This document shows positions 32,039-44,541 of a stretch of 64,000 nt of DNA, one piece after another. This DNA is from Ctenosaura bakeri (Eukaryota > Chordata > Lepidosauria > Squamata > Iguanidae): positions 434,001 to 498,000 of the forward strand of contig CAOLHI010000625.1 of assembly GCA_948474755.1 (NCBI GenBank), in the 5' to 3' direction. The notes beneath the pieces are model-generated. The model worked only from the letters and a program-made list of their open reading frames with translations, searched no databases and had not been told where the DNA came from. The stretch's first letter is position 1. Each line of letters begins with the position of its first letter. A program made the translations under genes and the position numbers.

Positions 32039-32066
32039 GCTTGGGCGTCGTGGGACGAATTCCTGA

Positions 32067-33775
32067 CATTCATTATTTTTTATTTTGGACAGCAATATTC
32101 AACTTGTTTTAAAATTAGCCTTAGATCATTAAGAACTCAGAGGATGGACCAGCTACCTTTTTTTTTTTTTGAACAAGAACTCACTCAATCTCCAAGCCAG
32201 CATGGCCCTAAGTGGTGAGAAGCTTTTTCCAAGCTTCAGAAGAACTAGCTCATATTTGTTCTTATTAGCTTTTAATACTGTTCCAAAATGCTGAATCTTG
32301 GTTGTTGTTTTGCCCTCCAGAACTAATCACTAAAGAGAGAAACAGGTTGCAGTCCTCCAAATCAAAGCAGTCATATAGGAAGCTCATCTTCCTGTTTATC
32401 TATAGCTATTTCCTCGCTGACCAGATTCTGTTCCTGTGTATCAACAAGGACTCCTCAACAACACCCACCCTCTCCAGCTAATGAGCAATTTTGAAAAGCA
32501 TGACTCATGAGGAAGTCTCAAAACAGAGTCCTTTGCAATCACTGGCGGTTGCTGAAAATAGTCAGGCACTCTTCCTGCCACACGCTAGCAGAAACAGTGC
32601 ATATTATGAAGCAGCAGATTTAGCTGGTGGTGATGACATTCGCTTCCAGAACCCACATGCAGATTTCACCCTGATGAAATGTTTCTAGTGATTGTTTTTG
32701 TCTGATCAATTAACCCTCCCTCTTAAAGAGTAATGAGCACATGTCTTCCAGATAACTGAACTTTAATTTATTTAAATGTAATGGAAAACCATATGAAGAG
32801 GAACAGAAAGCTAATTTAAGGTGGTGCTAAAAGCAATCAATATGTTAACAGATCCCTTCATCTTTCCACACTCTGTGGTTGGGAGAAAATTGTGTTTGAA
32901 ATGTACACGCTTCTTCCAGTACTGCAAAAGCACAGAGCTTGTGCTATCTTACATTTAATCCTCAACAGCCCCAATGAGCCTAATGTTGTAAAAATGAAAG
33001 TGTCCTTTGAGAATACAAACCATTTTATTCAAATTAAGGAGTAAGGAAGGATGACAATCAAACCGTCTTTCACCCAACAATGCACAGGTCTGTATTCTTT
33101 GGGGAAGGCAAATGTAAATTGCCTTTGAATTTTGATATGTTGTCTTTTGTACATGGAGGATATAAAAATCACATCATTGCTTTAGAATTGTTATAACGGT
33201 CCAATTCAATTTGTGGAAGGGCATAAAAACTCCTCAACTGCAAATTAATATCCTTAAATACTGGAGCAGACTGATGTAACAAGGTTGTATGGTTTAGGTA
33301 AGTAAATGTAAGGTACGTGAGCTTAAGGAAGTTTTTGGAAGGAAAATTCCCCATCCTTTGCATCTCTCTCTGTGTAGTGTTAGGAAGCCCTTCTGAACAA
33401 TGTGGGATGGAGTATGGTAGGCTTATGAAGGAAAGAGGGATCACCCCAGATCAGGTTTGGATGCCATGGTAAATGTTTCCTAAATCACAGGGAGCATTGA
33501 TTTGTAGATCTTGGTTATAGGTGAAGCAAGGATGGCTGCTACGTGCCTCCTTCTGGGGATACTCTCTTTCTCAGAAGCCCACACAGTTTACGCTGGTTTG
33601 GCATGGAGCTGATAGATCAGCCAATGAGAGATAGCCTGACCGACTGACAGAAAACAGGGCTAATGTGCAAGTGAAGACTACATTCAGGCCCAAATTGCTT
33701 CTCCCACTATGCCAATGGTCAGCCAGCTTTGATCATAATCCTTGCCTACCGATCCTCTTCAGTATTGGGGTCTTT
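32067..33775. other. No recognisable gene, poly-T tract
   Basis: AT-rich non-coding DNA with a T tract at 32158-32172. Nothing recognised. Confidence 0.55.
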
Positions 33776-33783
33776 GTACAGAT

Positions 33784-33918
33784 CAGTGGTTCCCAAGTTT
33801 GGTCCTCCAGATGTTTTGAACTTCATTTCCCAGAATTCCTGACTGTTGGCTAAGCTGACTGGGGCCTCTGAGAACTGGAGTTCAAAATACCTAGAGGACC
33901 AAAGTTTGGGAAACACTG
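33784..33918. mobile_element. Palindromic hAT MITE, 8-bp target duplication
   Basis: This 135-bp element begins CAGTGGTTCCCAA and ends TTTGGGAAACACTG, with matching inner arms (TGGTCCTCCAGATGTTTTGA and complement). Flanks are GTACAGAT and GTATAGAT, an 8-bp duplication with one change. CAG-type ends with an 8-bp duplication having T at position 2 and A at position 7 are typical of hAT elements of the Ac group. No coding sequence. Confidence 0.8.
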
Positions 33919-33926
33919 GTATAGAT

Positions 33927-35528
33927 GGTTGTTTTGTTAAAAGCATCCCATGGGTAATATTGGCTGTTACAATTTTGGAAATTAGCTAAAATCAAGTTTA
34001 GGAGTAGATAGGTCAGCGTGCCAGTCATATTCAATATGGAAGCTCCCATTAAGAGGCCTTGAGGGTATAGGAAAATGTCATGCTCAGCTTGGAGGCCGGT
34101 GGCTCTACCCACTGGCAGATGGTAGGGTAACCACACAGTGGTTTCAACCTCAATAGATTCCCATGTTGCCATCCCAGTACTACTTGGCAGGTGTACTCAG
34201 CAATAGATTTCCACTGGCTGACAGGCACATTGACTGAGGAATGGATTGCCATCAGCCAGCAGGTAGGTCTGTGCTGTGAATCAAGCCTATTCAGCTGTAA
34301 CCTACAAAGTTGTGGCCTCTTCCATTCCAGTGAAATCTGGTCTGTGTTTATTCTTGCTAATGGGAAGTCCCATATTCCCTTCCAGGTCTGCAAGTCAGAG
34401 TAAGGTTTGCAAAAATAAGGTTTTCCCTTTCTACTTTGCTCATGTCCTATCCAATATTATTCACGAGGATCATCCCAAGTGGACATTTTGGAAGATGGAA
34501 ATGGCTCTAGAGCCCCAGGAGAGGATAACAAACTTTCCTTCTGTGAATTTCTTTTAGTTGACTTCTTTTAGAATCCAAGGCAGTATTCTTATCTAGACAG
34601 ACAATGTTTTGCCTGTTTTGGAACCTCACATGCCACAGTGCAAATCAAGGTCAATGTTTTCCGTACAGAAATGTTTGAAGGAGGGATTTCTTCCAAACTC
34701 TCTTTGAATAAATAATATAATACCTCTGCTCTCAAATGTTGACCTCCTGTTATAGATCTCTTCCAAGCTTCATCTATTAAAATTCATGCACTTTTCCTTT
34801 GCATGGCTCACAGCCAAATAGAAATAGATCTAATTTCGTTATGTATTTATAAAGCTCTGGTCTGGTTTGAAACCCCAGTGTATAATCAAACATTGTATAA
34901 TTGCATTTGACTAATAGTGAGGGGAATTTTAATATATATAGTTCATATAAGTGAACAGTGAAAGGAGGGGAAAGTGTTTTCTTGATTTAAAGGAAAGGTC
35001 TTTCATTTTTAAAAGATCAATACCACTATGAAAGTCTAAACAACTAAGAAAAAGAAATCTCTGTTTTGTCAGTTCTGTTCATGTTAATTCAGTAAAAAGT
35101 TTATGGATTAAAAGAAGAAAAAAAGAACACAGGAGGCAAGGGAAGCCATGAGAACATTCATGTTCTGCGATATGTTTGGAATGAGAGTGGCAACTGAGAT
35201 GCTGCCAAAAAGAGAGAGAACATAGATCCACATAAAAATGACATATGCTAGTGTATATGCATGGATGCAGTTTAAACAGTATTTTACATTACAATTTAGA
35301 AAGAAAAACAGTGTGATTTCCCATGTAGTGTGGAAGACTGTGACTAAAGGACCAGTATGCCCGCTCAGTCTCATGCCTGGGTTCTAAATGTGGATGGGTA
35401 ACTTCATGGCTCCTTTTCTACATATCATCATCTGAAAACTGGAGAGAGCAATACTCCAAGCAATAATGATATAGAACCGCTTTGAAGTGCTCAGTTTAGG
35501 TTCAGAGAATACACTGAAGTAATGCTAA
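33927..35528. other. No recognisable gene
   Basis: AT-rich non-coding DNA. Short frames lack domains and no repeat could be delimited. Confidence 0.55.
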
Positions 35529-35922
35529 GACCTTTTCCACAGTTTACCTTCTTGTGGTGCCAGTGGCTGTGCTACGAAGGGAGCGTAACGGCAGTGCTCC
35601 CCTCCACACTGGCTGGCTCCTTGCCAAAGGAAGCACAATGGCCATGCCACTTCCTGCTGCAGCACAGCTGGGTACTTTCTCAGGCTGCACTGCTCTAGGA
35701 AATGCAGCCATCACACTCCTGGGGCTTCCGCAGGTAAGTGCAGGATGGTGGCATGATCACAAATCATTGCTGGGGAAAACCTGTCAATGATTTAACCTGT
35801 GATTGTGCCACCTGGGGATGGGAGAAGGATGGAACCATGACGACATCATGCAGAAGTATTGTCTGGGTTCCTGTCCTTCTCCTGTCCCCATGGCAGGATG
35901 AGAGGGTGCTGTGGAAAGGACC
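35529..35922. mobile_element. Hairpin-bearing miniature element, GGCCCTTTT family
   Basis: This 394-bp element has ends GACCTTTTCCACAG and CTGTGGAAAGGACC. Flanks are TAA and AAA, a 3-bp duplication with one change. Inside, a TTTACCTT motif near the left end and GCAGGTAAGTGC at 35730-35741 face outward. A long imperfect hairpin follows (GGTGGCATGATCACA to TGTGATTGTGCCACC). The 3-bp duplication and GGCC-like ends suggest a PIF/Harbinger-type element without coding capacity. Confidence 0.65.
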
Positions 35923-36330
35923 AAAGCCAGTGAGGGTACAGATCTTGATTTTATTGATGATAACTAGATGGCAAAAGGATGCAGAAACAGAAATAGATAT
36001 AGAAAGTGTTCTCACATCCCTTTGATCAAATCTTGATACAGTTGTAAGGGTAGGTGGTTCTTAGGTCTGCTAGGTTTATATTTTCTTAGGTCAAGATAGG
36101 ATTCCAGGTTTGTGGGTAAAGTGCTAGTGTTTCCTCTTCTCAAGAAAGGGAAGACCAGGACAAAGGAAATCCATCCAGTGTAGGAGTTATATATGAGATA
36201 TATTTACAGGTTCAGGTGTGTAGCCCCTCCACTCTCCCGGAGAGTGAAAGAGAAGGAAGATTCCTGCTCTCAAAGAGAGCTTCTTATCAACTTCTCATCT
36301 CATATTGACTGCATCTTTGTTTATCTTTAT

Positions 36331-36761
36331 GGTCCTTTCCGCAACTTACCTGTTCTCGGTGCTGGAGCACAGGGATCGTGTGAGCAGCCTCTTGCGAGAG
36401 GTTGTCATGTCCCTGCTGCTTCGGCACCACAGCTGCTTGCTGGTCCTGCAAGCGCCCCGCCCGCCCCCCGCCCCTTCCTGCCACAGCACAGCCTGGGAGG
36501 TGAAGGCTAGTGCTGAGGCAGGAAGCGTGACCGGTGCGGCTCAGGATGCTGTGCATGGCAGGTAAGTGCGCTCCACGCCTCTGAGCGTTGCGCGACCGTG
36601 CGGCATTTTCGGCTTGAAGCCGAAAATAAGAAAATCCATTAGTGGTTCATGTCACGCTCTTGAGCGTTGCGTAAATGTGAGTGCTTCATGCAGACCACTC
36701 CTCACATTTACGCGACGCTCAAGGGGCCCTTTCGCTTAAGAAACGCCGTGCGAAAAGGACC
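36331..36761. mobile_element. Hairpin-bearing miniature element, GGCCCTTTT family, TSD TAT
   Basis: This 431-bp element has ends GGTCCTTTCCGC and GTGCGAAAAGGACC, with TAT on both sides. Order inside: ACTTACCTG, a 200-bp core, CAGGTAAGTGCG, a perfect small hairpin (ATTTTCGGCTT and complement, about 36604-36627), and a long hairpin (TTGAGCGTTGCGTAAATGTG to its complement, about 36660-36722). The core is exon-like in GC content but has no recognised domain. Confidence 0.75.
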
Positions 36762-36764
36762 TAT

Positions 36765-38084
36765 GTTAAGGCCTCCTTACCTAGTACATGAAACTCAGGC
36801 AGAGTACACTGAAGCTATGAAACAGTTAAAAGTCTTTGAAGAAACTTCTATACATATAGTTATACTGTAATGAATGTGTATGGACAGATGAAATGCACAA
36901 TTATTGAAAAGACCTCGCTGAATTCCTGCAAACAAAACCCATTACAGTTACGTTGAAAAAGAATAGGTCTAATGACAAGCTCATGCCATCCATCACTTAG
37001 CAAAGCATCCAAGACCATCATCATCTCACTACTGAATTTTCCTCCCACTACCGAATTTTCCTCCCATATCTCCCAACAAATTCCCCTCATTCTCTACCAC
37101 AACAGTATCTTTTGATTGTTGCCGAAAAAGGGATCCTATATAAAATAATTAAGCAGGGGAAAACTAAAAGCTAAAGGTATAATAGTAAAACTCTTCAATG
37201 AAAGCAGCGGACAATGTGGTAAAAATATTAAAATACTGAGAAAGCAACATTGTTTTTATTTCATGTGCCAAAGTAACTAAAGCAGAAGCCAGTCAAGTGT
37301 CTCTGGGAGGAAACTGTGATGTTGCCATCTAAAAGGCCCCATTTCAGCCTGCTACCTACTCGATCTCAGAAGGCAAGGGAATCCAGTCAGGGGCCTCTGA
37401 TGTAGAGTGGTCAAAGGCAAAAGTGGATGTTGTGCCTTGGTCCCAGCAAATGAGGAAAGGTCACTGCTGTTGGCCTCTGAGGGACAGAAAAAAAGGCAGG
37501 CACTGCTCCATTGTGCCTTGAACCCAACAGCTGATAAAAGGTCCTTGCTTCATTTCAACTATCACTGAACTACCTCTGAAGGAATGAAGAACAGGTGCTA
37601 TCTGTGCAGCTGAATCCCCTCCTTGACTGCCACCTGTTTTTTCCTTATGTGTCATGTCTTAACTAGATTGTAAGCCTGAGGGTAGGGTCACATTAACAAC
37701 GTGTAAGCCTACTCTAAGACTATTTTATAGCATTTTTTTTAGCTGAAAGGCAGGGTATAAATACTGTAAGTAAATAAAACATTTAACAGTTGTATACAAG
37801 AAGAAATTCTCACAAGTGTAGCTTGAATGAGAAGGTATACCTGCTGAAATGTGCTCCTCTGCACAACTGTTAAATGGTACAGAAGCTCTTTCCTCTCTAG
37901 CATTTGGCATCTGATGAAAGTCTTAAACAATGAGTAGCTTTGTATGAGGAGATATTATCCTTCAGATATGGTGGTTCTAAGCTATATAAATCTAACAAGA
38001 CACCATACTGTGAACTAACTTCCTATGGGGCATGAGAAAGCCATCCAAATGTGCCAGGCCCATTGAAACACCTGCAGAGCTGGA
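36765..38084. other. No recognisable gene
   Basis: AT-rich DNA. A piece at 37725-37778 (AGCTGAAAGGCAGGGTATAA) resembles a LINE 3' end. Nothing else recognised. Confidence 0.5.
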
Positions 38085-38215
38085 AACCATGAGGCCCTTG
38101 AGATATTCTTGGACTGCAAATCCCAGCAGCCATAGCCAACAGTGAAGAATGCTGAAAGTTGCAGTCCAACACCATCTGGAGGGTTACATGATTCCCACTC
38201 ATGCTCTAATATGAA
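38085..38215. mobile_element. Degraded palindromic hAT-like repeat
   Basis: CTTGGACTGCAAATCCCAGC and GAAAGTTGCAGTCCAACACC face each other across a short turn. This is the common squamate GGACTACAACTCCCA palindrome. Ends and target duplication are unclear. Confidence 0.45.
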
Positions 38216-39505
38216 GGTGGAGGCTACAGTCCTTGGCATACTTATCTGGAAGCCCAGTAATGAATAGCAGAAAACAGAATTCTAAATTAACCACCAGTGC
38301 CAGCCCTACAATTGGGCAGAGTGAGACAGATGCTTCAGCCAGCATATGTGGGGTGATGTGGATGGTGATGGCAGAAGCAGTCACTGTCCCCTGGCTGACT
38401 CTTCTCTGTGGCAGGCCCCCTTTCTTTTTTTGTTACCGAGCCACCCTATTTCCTGTTCCAATCATCATTCATTCTGGGCAGTAGAGAAAGAGGGTAGGGA
38501 GCTAGAGGCTTAGATTTCAAAATGGGTCTTTGATGCTCTTGCCACACATGGAAACCTCCTGCACTTCATATCTTGGCCAGGGGAACTAAATATGTCAGCC
38601 TCAGAATAAATATTCTCTCTTCCTTACACACATTATATATACAAAAAGATGTAAGTGTTTGTATGAGTGTGTGCTAAGGGAAAGGAAATGCAGCCAATTC
38701 CTGTTTATAAGTGTGCAATCTTCATGTTGTATCCTGGGCTACATCAGTATTTGGAAGCAGGTCACAGGATGACCTCTATTTAGTTGAAATCATTCTGCAG
38801 AAGCCACAAAAATCTTTTGGGGAAGGGGGAGGGCTGGAATCTGAAGTTTCCTTTTGACTCACCAGAAAGGTATGAAAATGACATCAACTGAGGCTAGTCC
38901 TATTTAGCTGCTGCAGTGACAGAAAAAAAAAAGTGAAAGGTTAGGCCACTGTTTTGCTTGCAAATTTCATTTATGAATAGAGCTCATCACACCAGTCTCC
39001 ATGACATCTGAAACTGGCAGAAAGCTGTTGGATTCAAATTCTATGCGAACAGAAAGCAGAGGAGGAATGTTAAGGAAATCACATGTAAGACAACACCAAG
39101 GATTTGGGTGTTTGAGGCAAAGGGTAAAATGCCCCTTCCTTCCATCTTACAGACAGAAGCGAACTGGACCTGTAGTTGAATCTTACTTTATCACTTACCA
39201 TTGATTACTGTGTCACTCACCACACTCAAGGGCAAAAGGCTAGTTTAGTGGGTGATTGTCAGGCTGTATGACATGCATTGTTTTTTTTTCCTTCAAGAGA
39301 AGTAAATGGACATGGTGTGTCAGGAGAAATGATGGGGGCTGTTTCTGCTGTCCTCTGGTATCTGGCGTCTGAGATTGTTGCCTCACTTTGCCTATGGTAG
39401 TGTGGGGCAATCATATTGGACTATGTGTCTGTAGTTTAATTCCCTGTTGACTGTCATAACAAAAAGCAAAGAAGGATATAACTGGTGACTGCAAGGAAAG
39501 TTTGA
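38216..39505. other. No recognisable gene
   Basis: Non-coding DNA with short domain-free frames. Nothing recognised. Confidence 0.55.
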
Positions 39506-39650
39506 TCTCCTCGAGTTCTTTCACAAATCCTGGGATTTGCAGTTTTAGAATTCTCAGTCAGAGAGCTCACCAAATTATAAACCTTACAATTCCATGGGAT
39601 GGTACCTGGCAGTTAAAATAGAAATGTAATGCTATCCCTGTGTAGTTGTC
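39506..39650. mobile_element. Degraded palindromic element, GGCCATTTC-family subtype
   Basis: CAAATCCTGGGATTTGCAGT, AATTCTCAGTCAGAGAGCTC, TTCCATGGGATGG and GGCAGTTAAAATAGAAATG occur in family order. The ends are lost. Confidence 0.5.
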
Positions 39651-40939
39651 TAGCTTCATACTTCTTTTAAAGGAAATTTGCTTCTTAAGTAATTTGTCCT
39701 TTTAAACTTTTCACTACTCTTTTTTTCTTTGTTGTGGTCCAAAGTAGCACTTGATCTTTCACAAAATTGCAATTTGAGTCAGATAATTCATATCCTGGAA
39801 TAAGAATTAAAATAATTGCTGCCTAGAACAAGGGCTGTTGTCTGATGCTTTGACCTCAGAACTGCAATTAGCTCAAGAGACTGGTGTACTGAAATTTGTG
39901 CAGCATGCTCTATTCTGGGATGTCTGCACTGTGACCTTCAGGCAATTAACCTCTCCCAGGTTTCTGACCCAGTAATAACCTTGTTCCCCTGATTGTTCTA
40001 CTTAACGCCCTATATGTACCTCTGATCGCTTTCTCACTTTAGTACCGTTCTGTTTTTCTACTAACTCACCTGACCAAAATATTGCTATCCTTCTAAAAAG
40101 ACTGATTGTTCTTCGAATCTACCAAATGTTACACTAATTCACAAATCCTGATTATCATTTTTTAGGTATTGTGAGAAACCAGAATGACATCTGCTTCAAA
40201 CTGAAACAGGAAATGGTTGAGACCACTTGAAAGAAACACATGCTGTCAAGATTACTGGGTATAATCTAATCCACTGTTTTGAAGGGAGGAACATGGAATT
40301 TAGGCATTTCAAAACAAGTACAGCAAAAGAAAAATAACTCTGTCTGAAAGAATGAGTGGTCTGGATATTCCAGTGGAGAAATTTACAGGACAATCCAAAG
40401 GAGACCTGGTGGGAGGCAGGAAGGGGAGTGGTGGGCCACCCAAAGCTTCCAAAGCCCTGTCAGCTTGCATGTTCCAGGATGAGCAGAGAGGTTGCCTTAC
40501 CTTCTTTTTTTTTACTTGTCCCTCTTGGAGAATTGTTTTAAAAAATTGTCTTCCATAGGTTCCTACACGAATGTGAATATCTATCCCACCAAAGGATATC
40601 TATATCACTTACACACCAGCTGACCTGAGGCTCCAGATCTAACAAGAAAAGCACATAGTGGGCCTCCCTTGAACAACCACTCAACCAGTCTCTCCCGTGA
40701 TGGGTCTCCTCAGAGCAAAAGATTTGAAGAACATGATCTCTAGGGGTGTCAAGGCTGAAATACCATACTCTACAGGCGTTTTACTGCTGGATCTAAAGCT
40801 TTTCTCAGAATGCCCTACTTGCGGTTTATCTTTGGTAGAAGAACCGCACATGGAGGTTTCCAGAGGCACACAAGTCATCTCTGCAGGAAACCTCGTCTAT
40901 TAATCTTGATGGAAGCTTGGGCCAAGAAATGTGGAAGGT
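39651..40939. other. No recognisable gene
   Basis: AT-rich DNA. Short frames at 40352-40558 and 40681-40903 have no domain. Nothing recognised. Confidence 0.5.
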
Positions 40940-41090
40940 ATGATTTGAGTATCATTACTTTTCCTGCATATTTTTAAAGCCATCTTTACATGATGAAGAG
41001 GTGTTTGAGCTCTGAAAGCTTGTGAGATGTATTTTGCCCCTTTGGGTTGACCCAATAAAAGTTTCACTGCAATATGGACTTTGGATTTAG
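40940..41090 (+). mobile_element. Repeat 3' end with hammerhead-like core, possibly Penelope-like
   Basis: TGATGA, AGAG, a nine-base loop, CTCT and GAAA stand in order at 40991-41017. This is the hammerhead core with a paired helix II, except that the first C of CUGAUGA is A. AATAAAA and a short tail follow. Amniote repeats with this form are known to me as very common, and Penelope-like elements are known to carry hammerheads. Family assignment is inferred. Confidence 0.4.
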
Positions 41091-41204
41091 TTTATTTGAC
41101 TCTCTAAGCCTAAGTGTCTACCTAAGATTGGCTGTAGATGTCTGCTGCAGGGGTTCCCTAGAAGCTGCCAAATTTTGAACTAAAGAGTTATTCTGCCCCA
41201 CAAG

Positions 41205-41292
41205 TTCTTTACTATACCATGCCTACACCACAGTTACCACGGTGTGCTATACCATGCCTACAGCACAGTTACCATGTCTACACCACAGTTAA
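41205..41292. repeat. Three-unit minisatellite
   Basis: CTACACCACAGTTACCA and variants occur three times (about 41223, 41259 and 41279), with TATACCATGC preceding the first two. Units are of unequal length (roughly 20-36 bp). Confidence 0.7.
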
Positions 41293-44200
41293 CCTTAAGA
41301 ACAGAATCATATTGATTTAAAATTACTGAATACTGAAGAATTGCACTTGAGACCAAGGGCTGTTGGTGCTGCAGTCCTAAAGGTCTCCTGCACAAGGCCA
41401 AATAGCAGAATCTCCTTCCCTGCCTTTCTGTATTAAGACAAGGATTTTTGGCATTTCGTATTCTGGAAAAATCCTTTGACATAAATGGAAGTGCTAAAAT
41501 ATATGGACACATCTGTGTGCAAATTTTGTTTAACTTGTTTCGGTTCAGGAAATAGTAATAGGTTGCAGTACATAATTATAAAAAGAACCATGATGGGTAA
41601 GAAAGGAAAAACTACAATGGGACTGGACAATTTCGTTTCATAATAAGCAATCCTAATCTGCCCTAAAATAATTCAAACCCAAACTGAAAAGGACAGAGAC
41701 AGATGTTTTCAAAACTGCACATCAGAGACTTTGACTTTGATTTTACCAGTTTTGCATATGAAAAGAAACTGTCTATAGTGTGTGATATGATTTAATTTTT
41801 AAGGTAAAAAGATGTGTTTCGCAGAAAAGAGCAAACTTGAAAAGGAACAAATAGCTTGCAGAAACTAGCAAGATTAAAGACACTTTTAAGTAAAAAATTA
41901 ATGAGTTTTACACTTTGTAGCACTTAAATCCAGGCTATAACAGAAAGCTTATTAGAGAGTATGATGAACTATTAATACACTTGCTGATTATTTTTTTTAA
42001 ATCAATTATTTTGATCTTTCTTATCTTTTCCAATATTGGTAACAAATGAATAGACCTAAAAATATTCATCTTCCAATTTCTTTTAAACAGCTGGAATTTT
42101 ACATTTTGCTCAAGCTTTTTAAACTTTTTTTTAACCTAGATATCAAACACAGAGAAGCCTTAGAAGCCCCTGCTGTTCATAATCACTAGGGTGGTGAGCG
42201 CTGATAGGACTAGAATCAAACTGGGGCAACTGAAAAATGAGAGGAAGGTATCAGCAAGCATTCAGACCTTGAAATTTGCAAAAGCACCCCCCCTTTTTAC
42301 TTAAAGGAACCTCTTCCCCAATGCACAGAACCCCCAAAAGCTCTTTTGTTTTGAACTACAATTCCCAGAATCTCTTAGCCAACATGAAGGATTTTGGAAA
42401 GTGCAGTAAAAAGCAACTTCTCCAAACTAATCCAATGAAGTCAGAGCATCCTCTCTACATCCTCACCCAAGAATATGGGTGTGGAAGGACTTGAACATTT
42501 TACTCAAGATGCTGACAGTTCACAGTATATCCTGAAAATAGTGCGTTACTGAATTCTGACTGGAATTTGACAGAAGCAGAACTGTCAAGTGGTAAACATT
42601 CATCATCATGTTCTGCTGCAGGTTCTACTTTTTGAATGCTAAGGTGCAACCACTCTAAAACTCATCTTTCCAGTCTATTTGAGAACACGAAAAGGCCCTC
42701 CTGCCAGTTCATCCATCATTCCTCATGTTCAACATTTCTTTTACTCACATTTTTGACTTCATATTCAGTCCACCAGGGGCTCTGGTTGTAGCAAAGCTAT
42801 TAAATTGGGGATTGACAACTTTTTTAAAAAATTGGTGTTGTTGTTCAGGACTACAGTCCTTTCAAGGTAATTGGCATGAGGGTGCTTGTTGATGGAGGTG
42901 TGGGTTGAGACTAAAACAAGAGATGGCTAGGACCATAACCCCAAATGGGTGGGGCTTTTTACTCTGTATGGCACCTCACTTTCTCCCCTTCCTTCCTTCC
43001 CACTGAATGGGCCATCATGACAAGGACAGATCTCTTCTGTCAGATGTCTGAAATGACTGCTTGTAGAGAACTGTTGAAACCTGAAATTAGGCCAAGGGGC
43101 ACCGATTGCCCACCATTCACTAAATGGATCTATCGTCATTTGAATGGCCAGTCCAAACTGTGTATTTATTGAAGCCTTTGATGATGCAACTCCATTGGAA
43201 GCACTGCTTATGACATCATAGTTGTTTACTGATATGCTAACTGGTATTCATAAGCAATAAGACAACTCTAAGAATGAATGAGAGAAAGGAAATGGAAATA
43301 TAGACTAATTAAGACCCAGGGATTGAGCAATAATCTATTATTCAGTTATGGGTATAGTAAGATAGAGGAATTGTCAATAACCAAATGGGATTTTAATTAA
43401 GCTTTCTGAAGAAGTCACCTTGGAGGAAAAGAAAGCAATTTGTACCCTGAAGGCAACTGTGTGCATTCCTCACCCTGCAAGCAATCTATTTATTTTAAAT
43501 GAGCTTTCTCTACTCTAACTGAAGTTATCTTTGGAATGAATAACCACAGAAAGAGCAACTGAAGTGCTTCTTAGTCTTGCTATTAAAGCAGAAACTGGTA
43601 AATAGCTGACCTTGAAGCCTGTTTTAGAACTTTTCTTCATGTTCAAACCAAACCTATTTTCATTAAAAAAAAAAGTTATTTGAAAACTAAATAATAGCTG
43701 AATTTTCTGTTCTGTAGTATTGTAATCCACTAAGGGCATCCTTTGAAAAGACAGAAATTAATTTCCAAAAGGAACATCATCAGTTCAGAAGCCCCATAAC
43801 CATTACAAGTTGAGCCCCTCACTCTATTTTGTTTCTGCTCATAAAAGCTCAGAATTGACCCTTAACAACTTAGTACATATGGATTATCACACTTTCAAAC
43901 ATACTAAATGATGAGATGAGGTGGGAAAAATAATATCAACCAGCAGCAAGAGTTGAAGGCTATTTCTAAACTTTGCCACCATGAACGCTAGAAAAGAAAG
44001 CTTTTAAAAATTTCTGCTTGTTCACTGAGTAGGTGTACAAATACATACATTTACCAAATATCCTGTCAATAATATAGGGTATCAGAATGCTTAAAATCAT
44101 TGTTGAAGATCTGGAAACTTAGGGACAATTGATTTTTACAAATGCTCAACTGTTATTCTGTCTCTTCCCTTCAACTTGTACATTCAAGAAAGGGAGGAAG

Positions 44201-44457
44201 GAAATTGGCAGATAAGATAGTACATGGTGTTCTAGGCTACCAAGGAGTTGTTTTATCTCGCCTAATACCAGCAAGAGCAGATCATCCCTACTCCAGCTGT
44301 ATATAAATACCTTAATATGACAGGATGCAATACTCATTTACAATTCAGTGCTTCATTCTTGATTTGTCAGATCTCTCTTCTCCACTAACTGCTCCATTCC
44401 CCTTCCCTTGGATGTCTCCTGCCTGCCTGCCTGCATGTGTGCCTGGTTGCTTGGTTG

Positions 44458-44458
<1 letters not shown>
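41293..44458. other. No recognisable gene
   Basis: AT-rich non-coding DNA. A short ACTACAATTCCCAGAATCTC piece at about 42355-42375 is an arm of the hAT-like palindrome family. Nothing else recognised. Confidence 0.5.
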
Positions 44459-44524
<66 letters not shown>

Positions 44525-44541
44525 TCCTTTCTTTCTTTCCC
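44459..44541. repeat. TTTC tetranucleotide microsatellite
   Basis: About 20 uninterrupted TTTC units with minor breaks at the right. The Ser/Phe/Leu and Glu/Arg/Lys frames across it are translations of the repeat. Confidence 0.95.

Larger units (their letters stand above)
25297..32066 (-). mobile_element. Ngaro-type tyrosine-recombinase retrotransposon
   Basis: A minus-strand element of about 6.7 kb. The order is 5' GC-rich leader with tandem array, gag, RT/RNase H, tyrosine recombinase and SGNH hydrolase. It has no integrase, protease or methyltransferase. This gene set and the SGNH protein after the recombinase are typical of Ngaro elements, as opposed to DIRS. Coding damage is slight: one frame change in gag and one internal stop in the recombinase. 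The ends are approximate. I did not find the split direct repeats expected of Ngaro by eye, but I saw an imperfect inverted match between 25322-25355 and 31986-32016. Confidence 0.8.

Noticed and set aside
25297..32066. Endogenous retrovirus or gypsy element
   Set aside because: No protease, DDE integrase or envelope, and no long terminal repeats. The recombinase has the R-H-R-Y residues of tyrosine recombinases.
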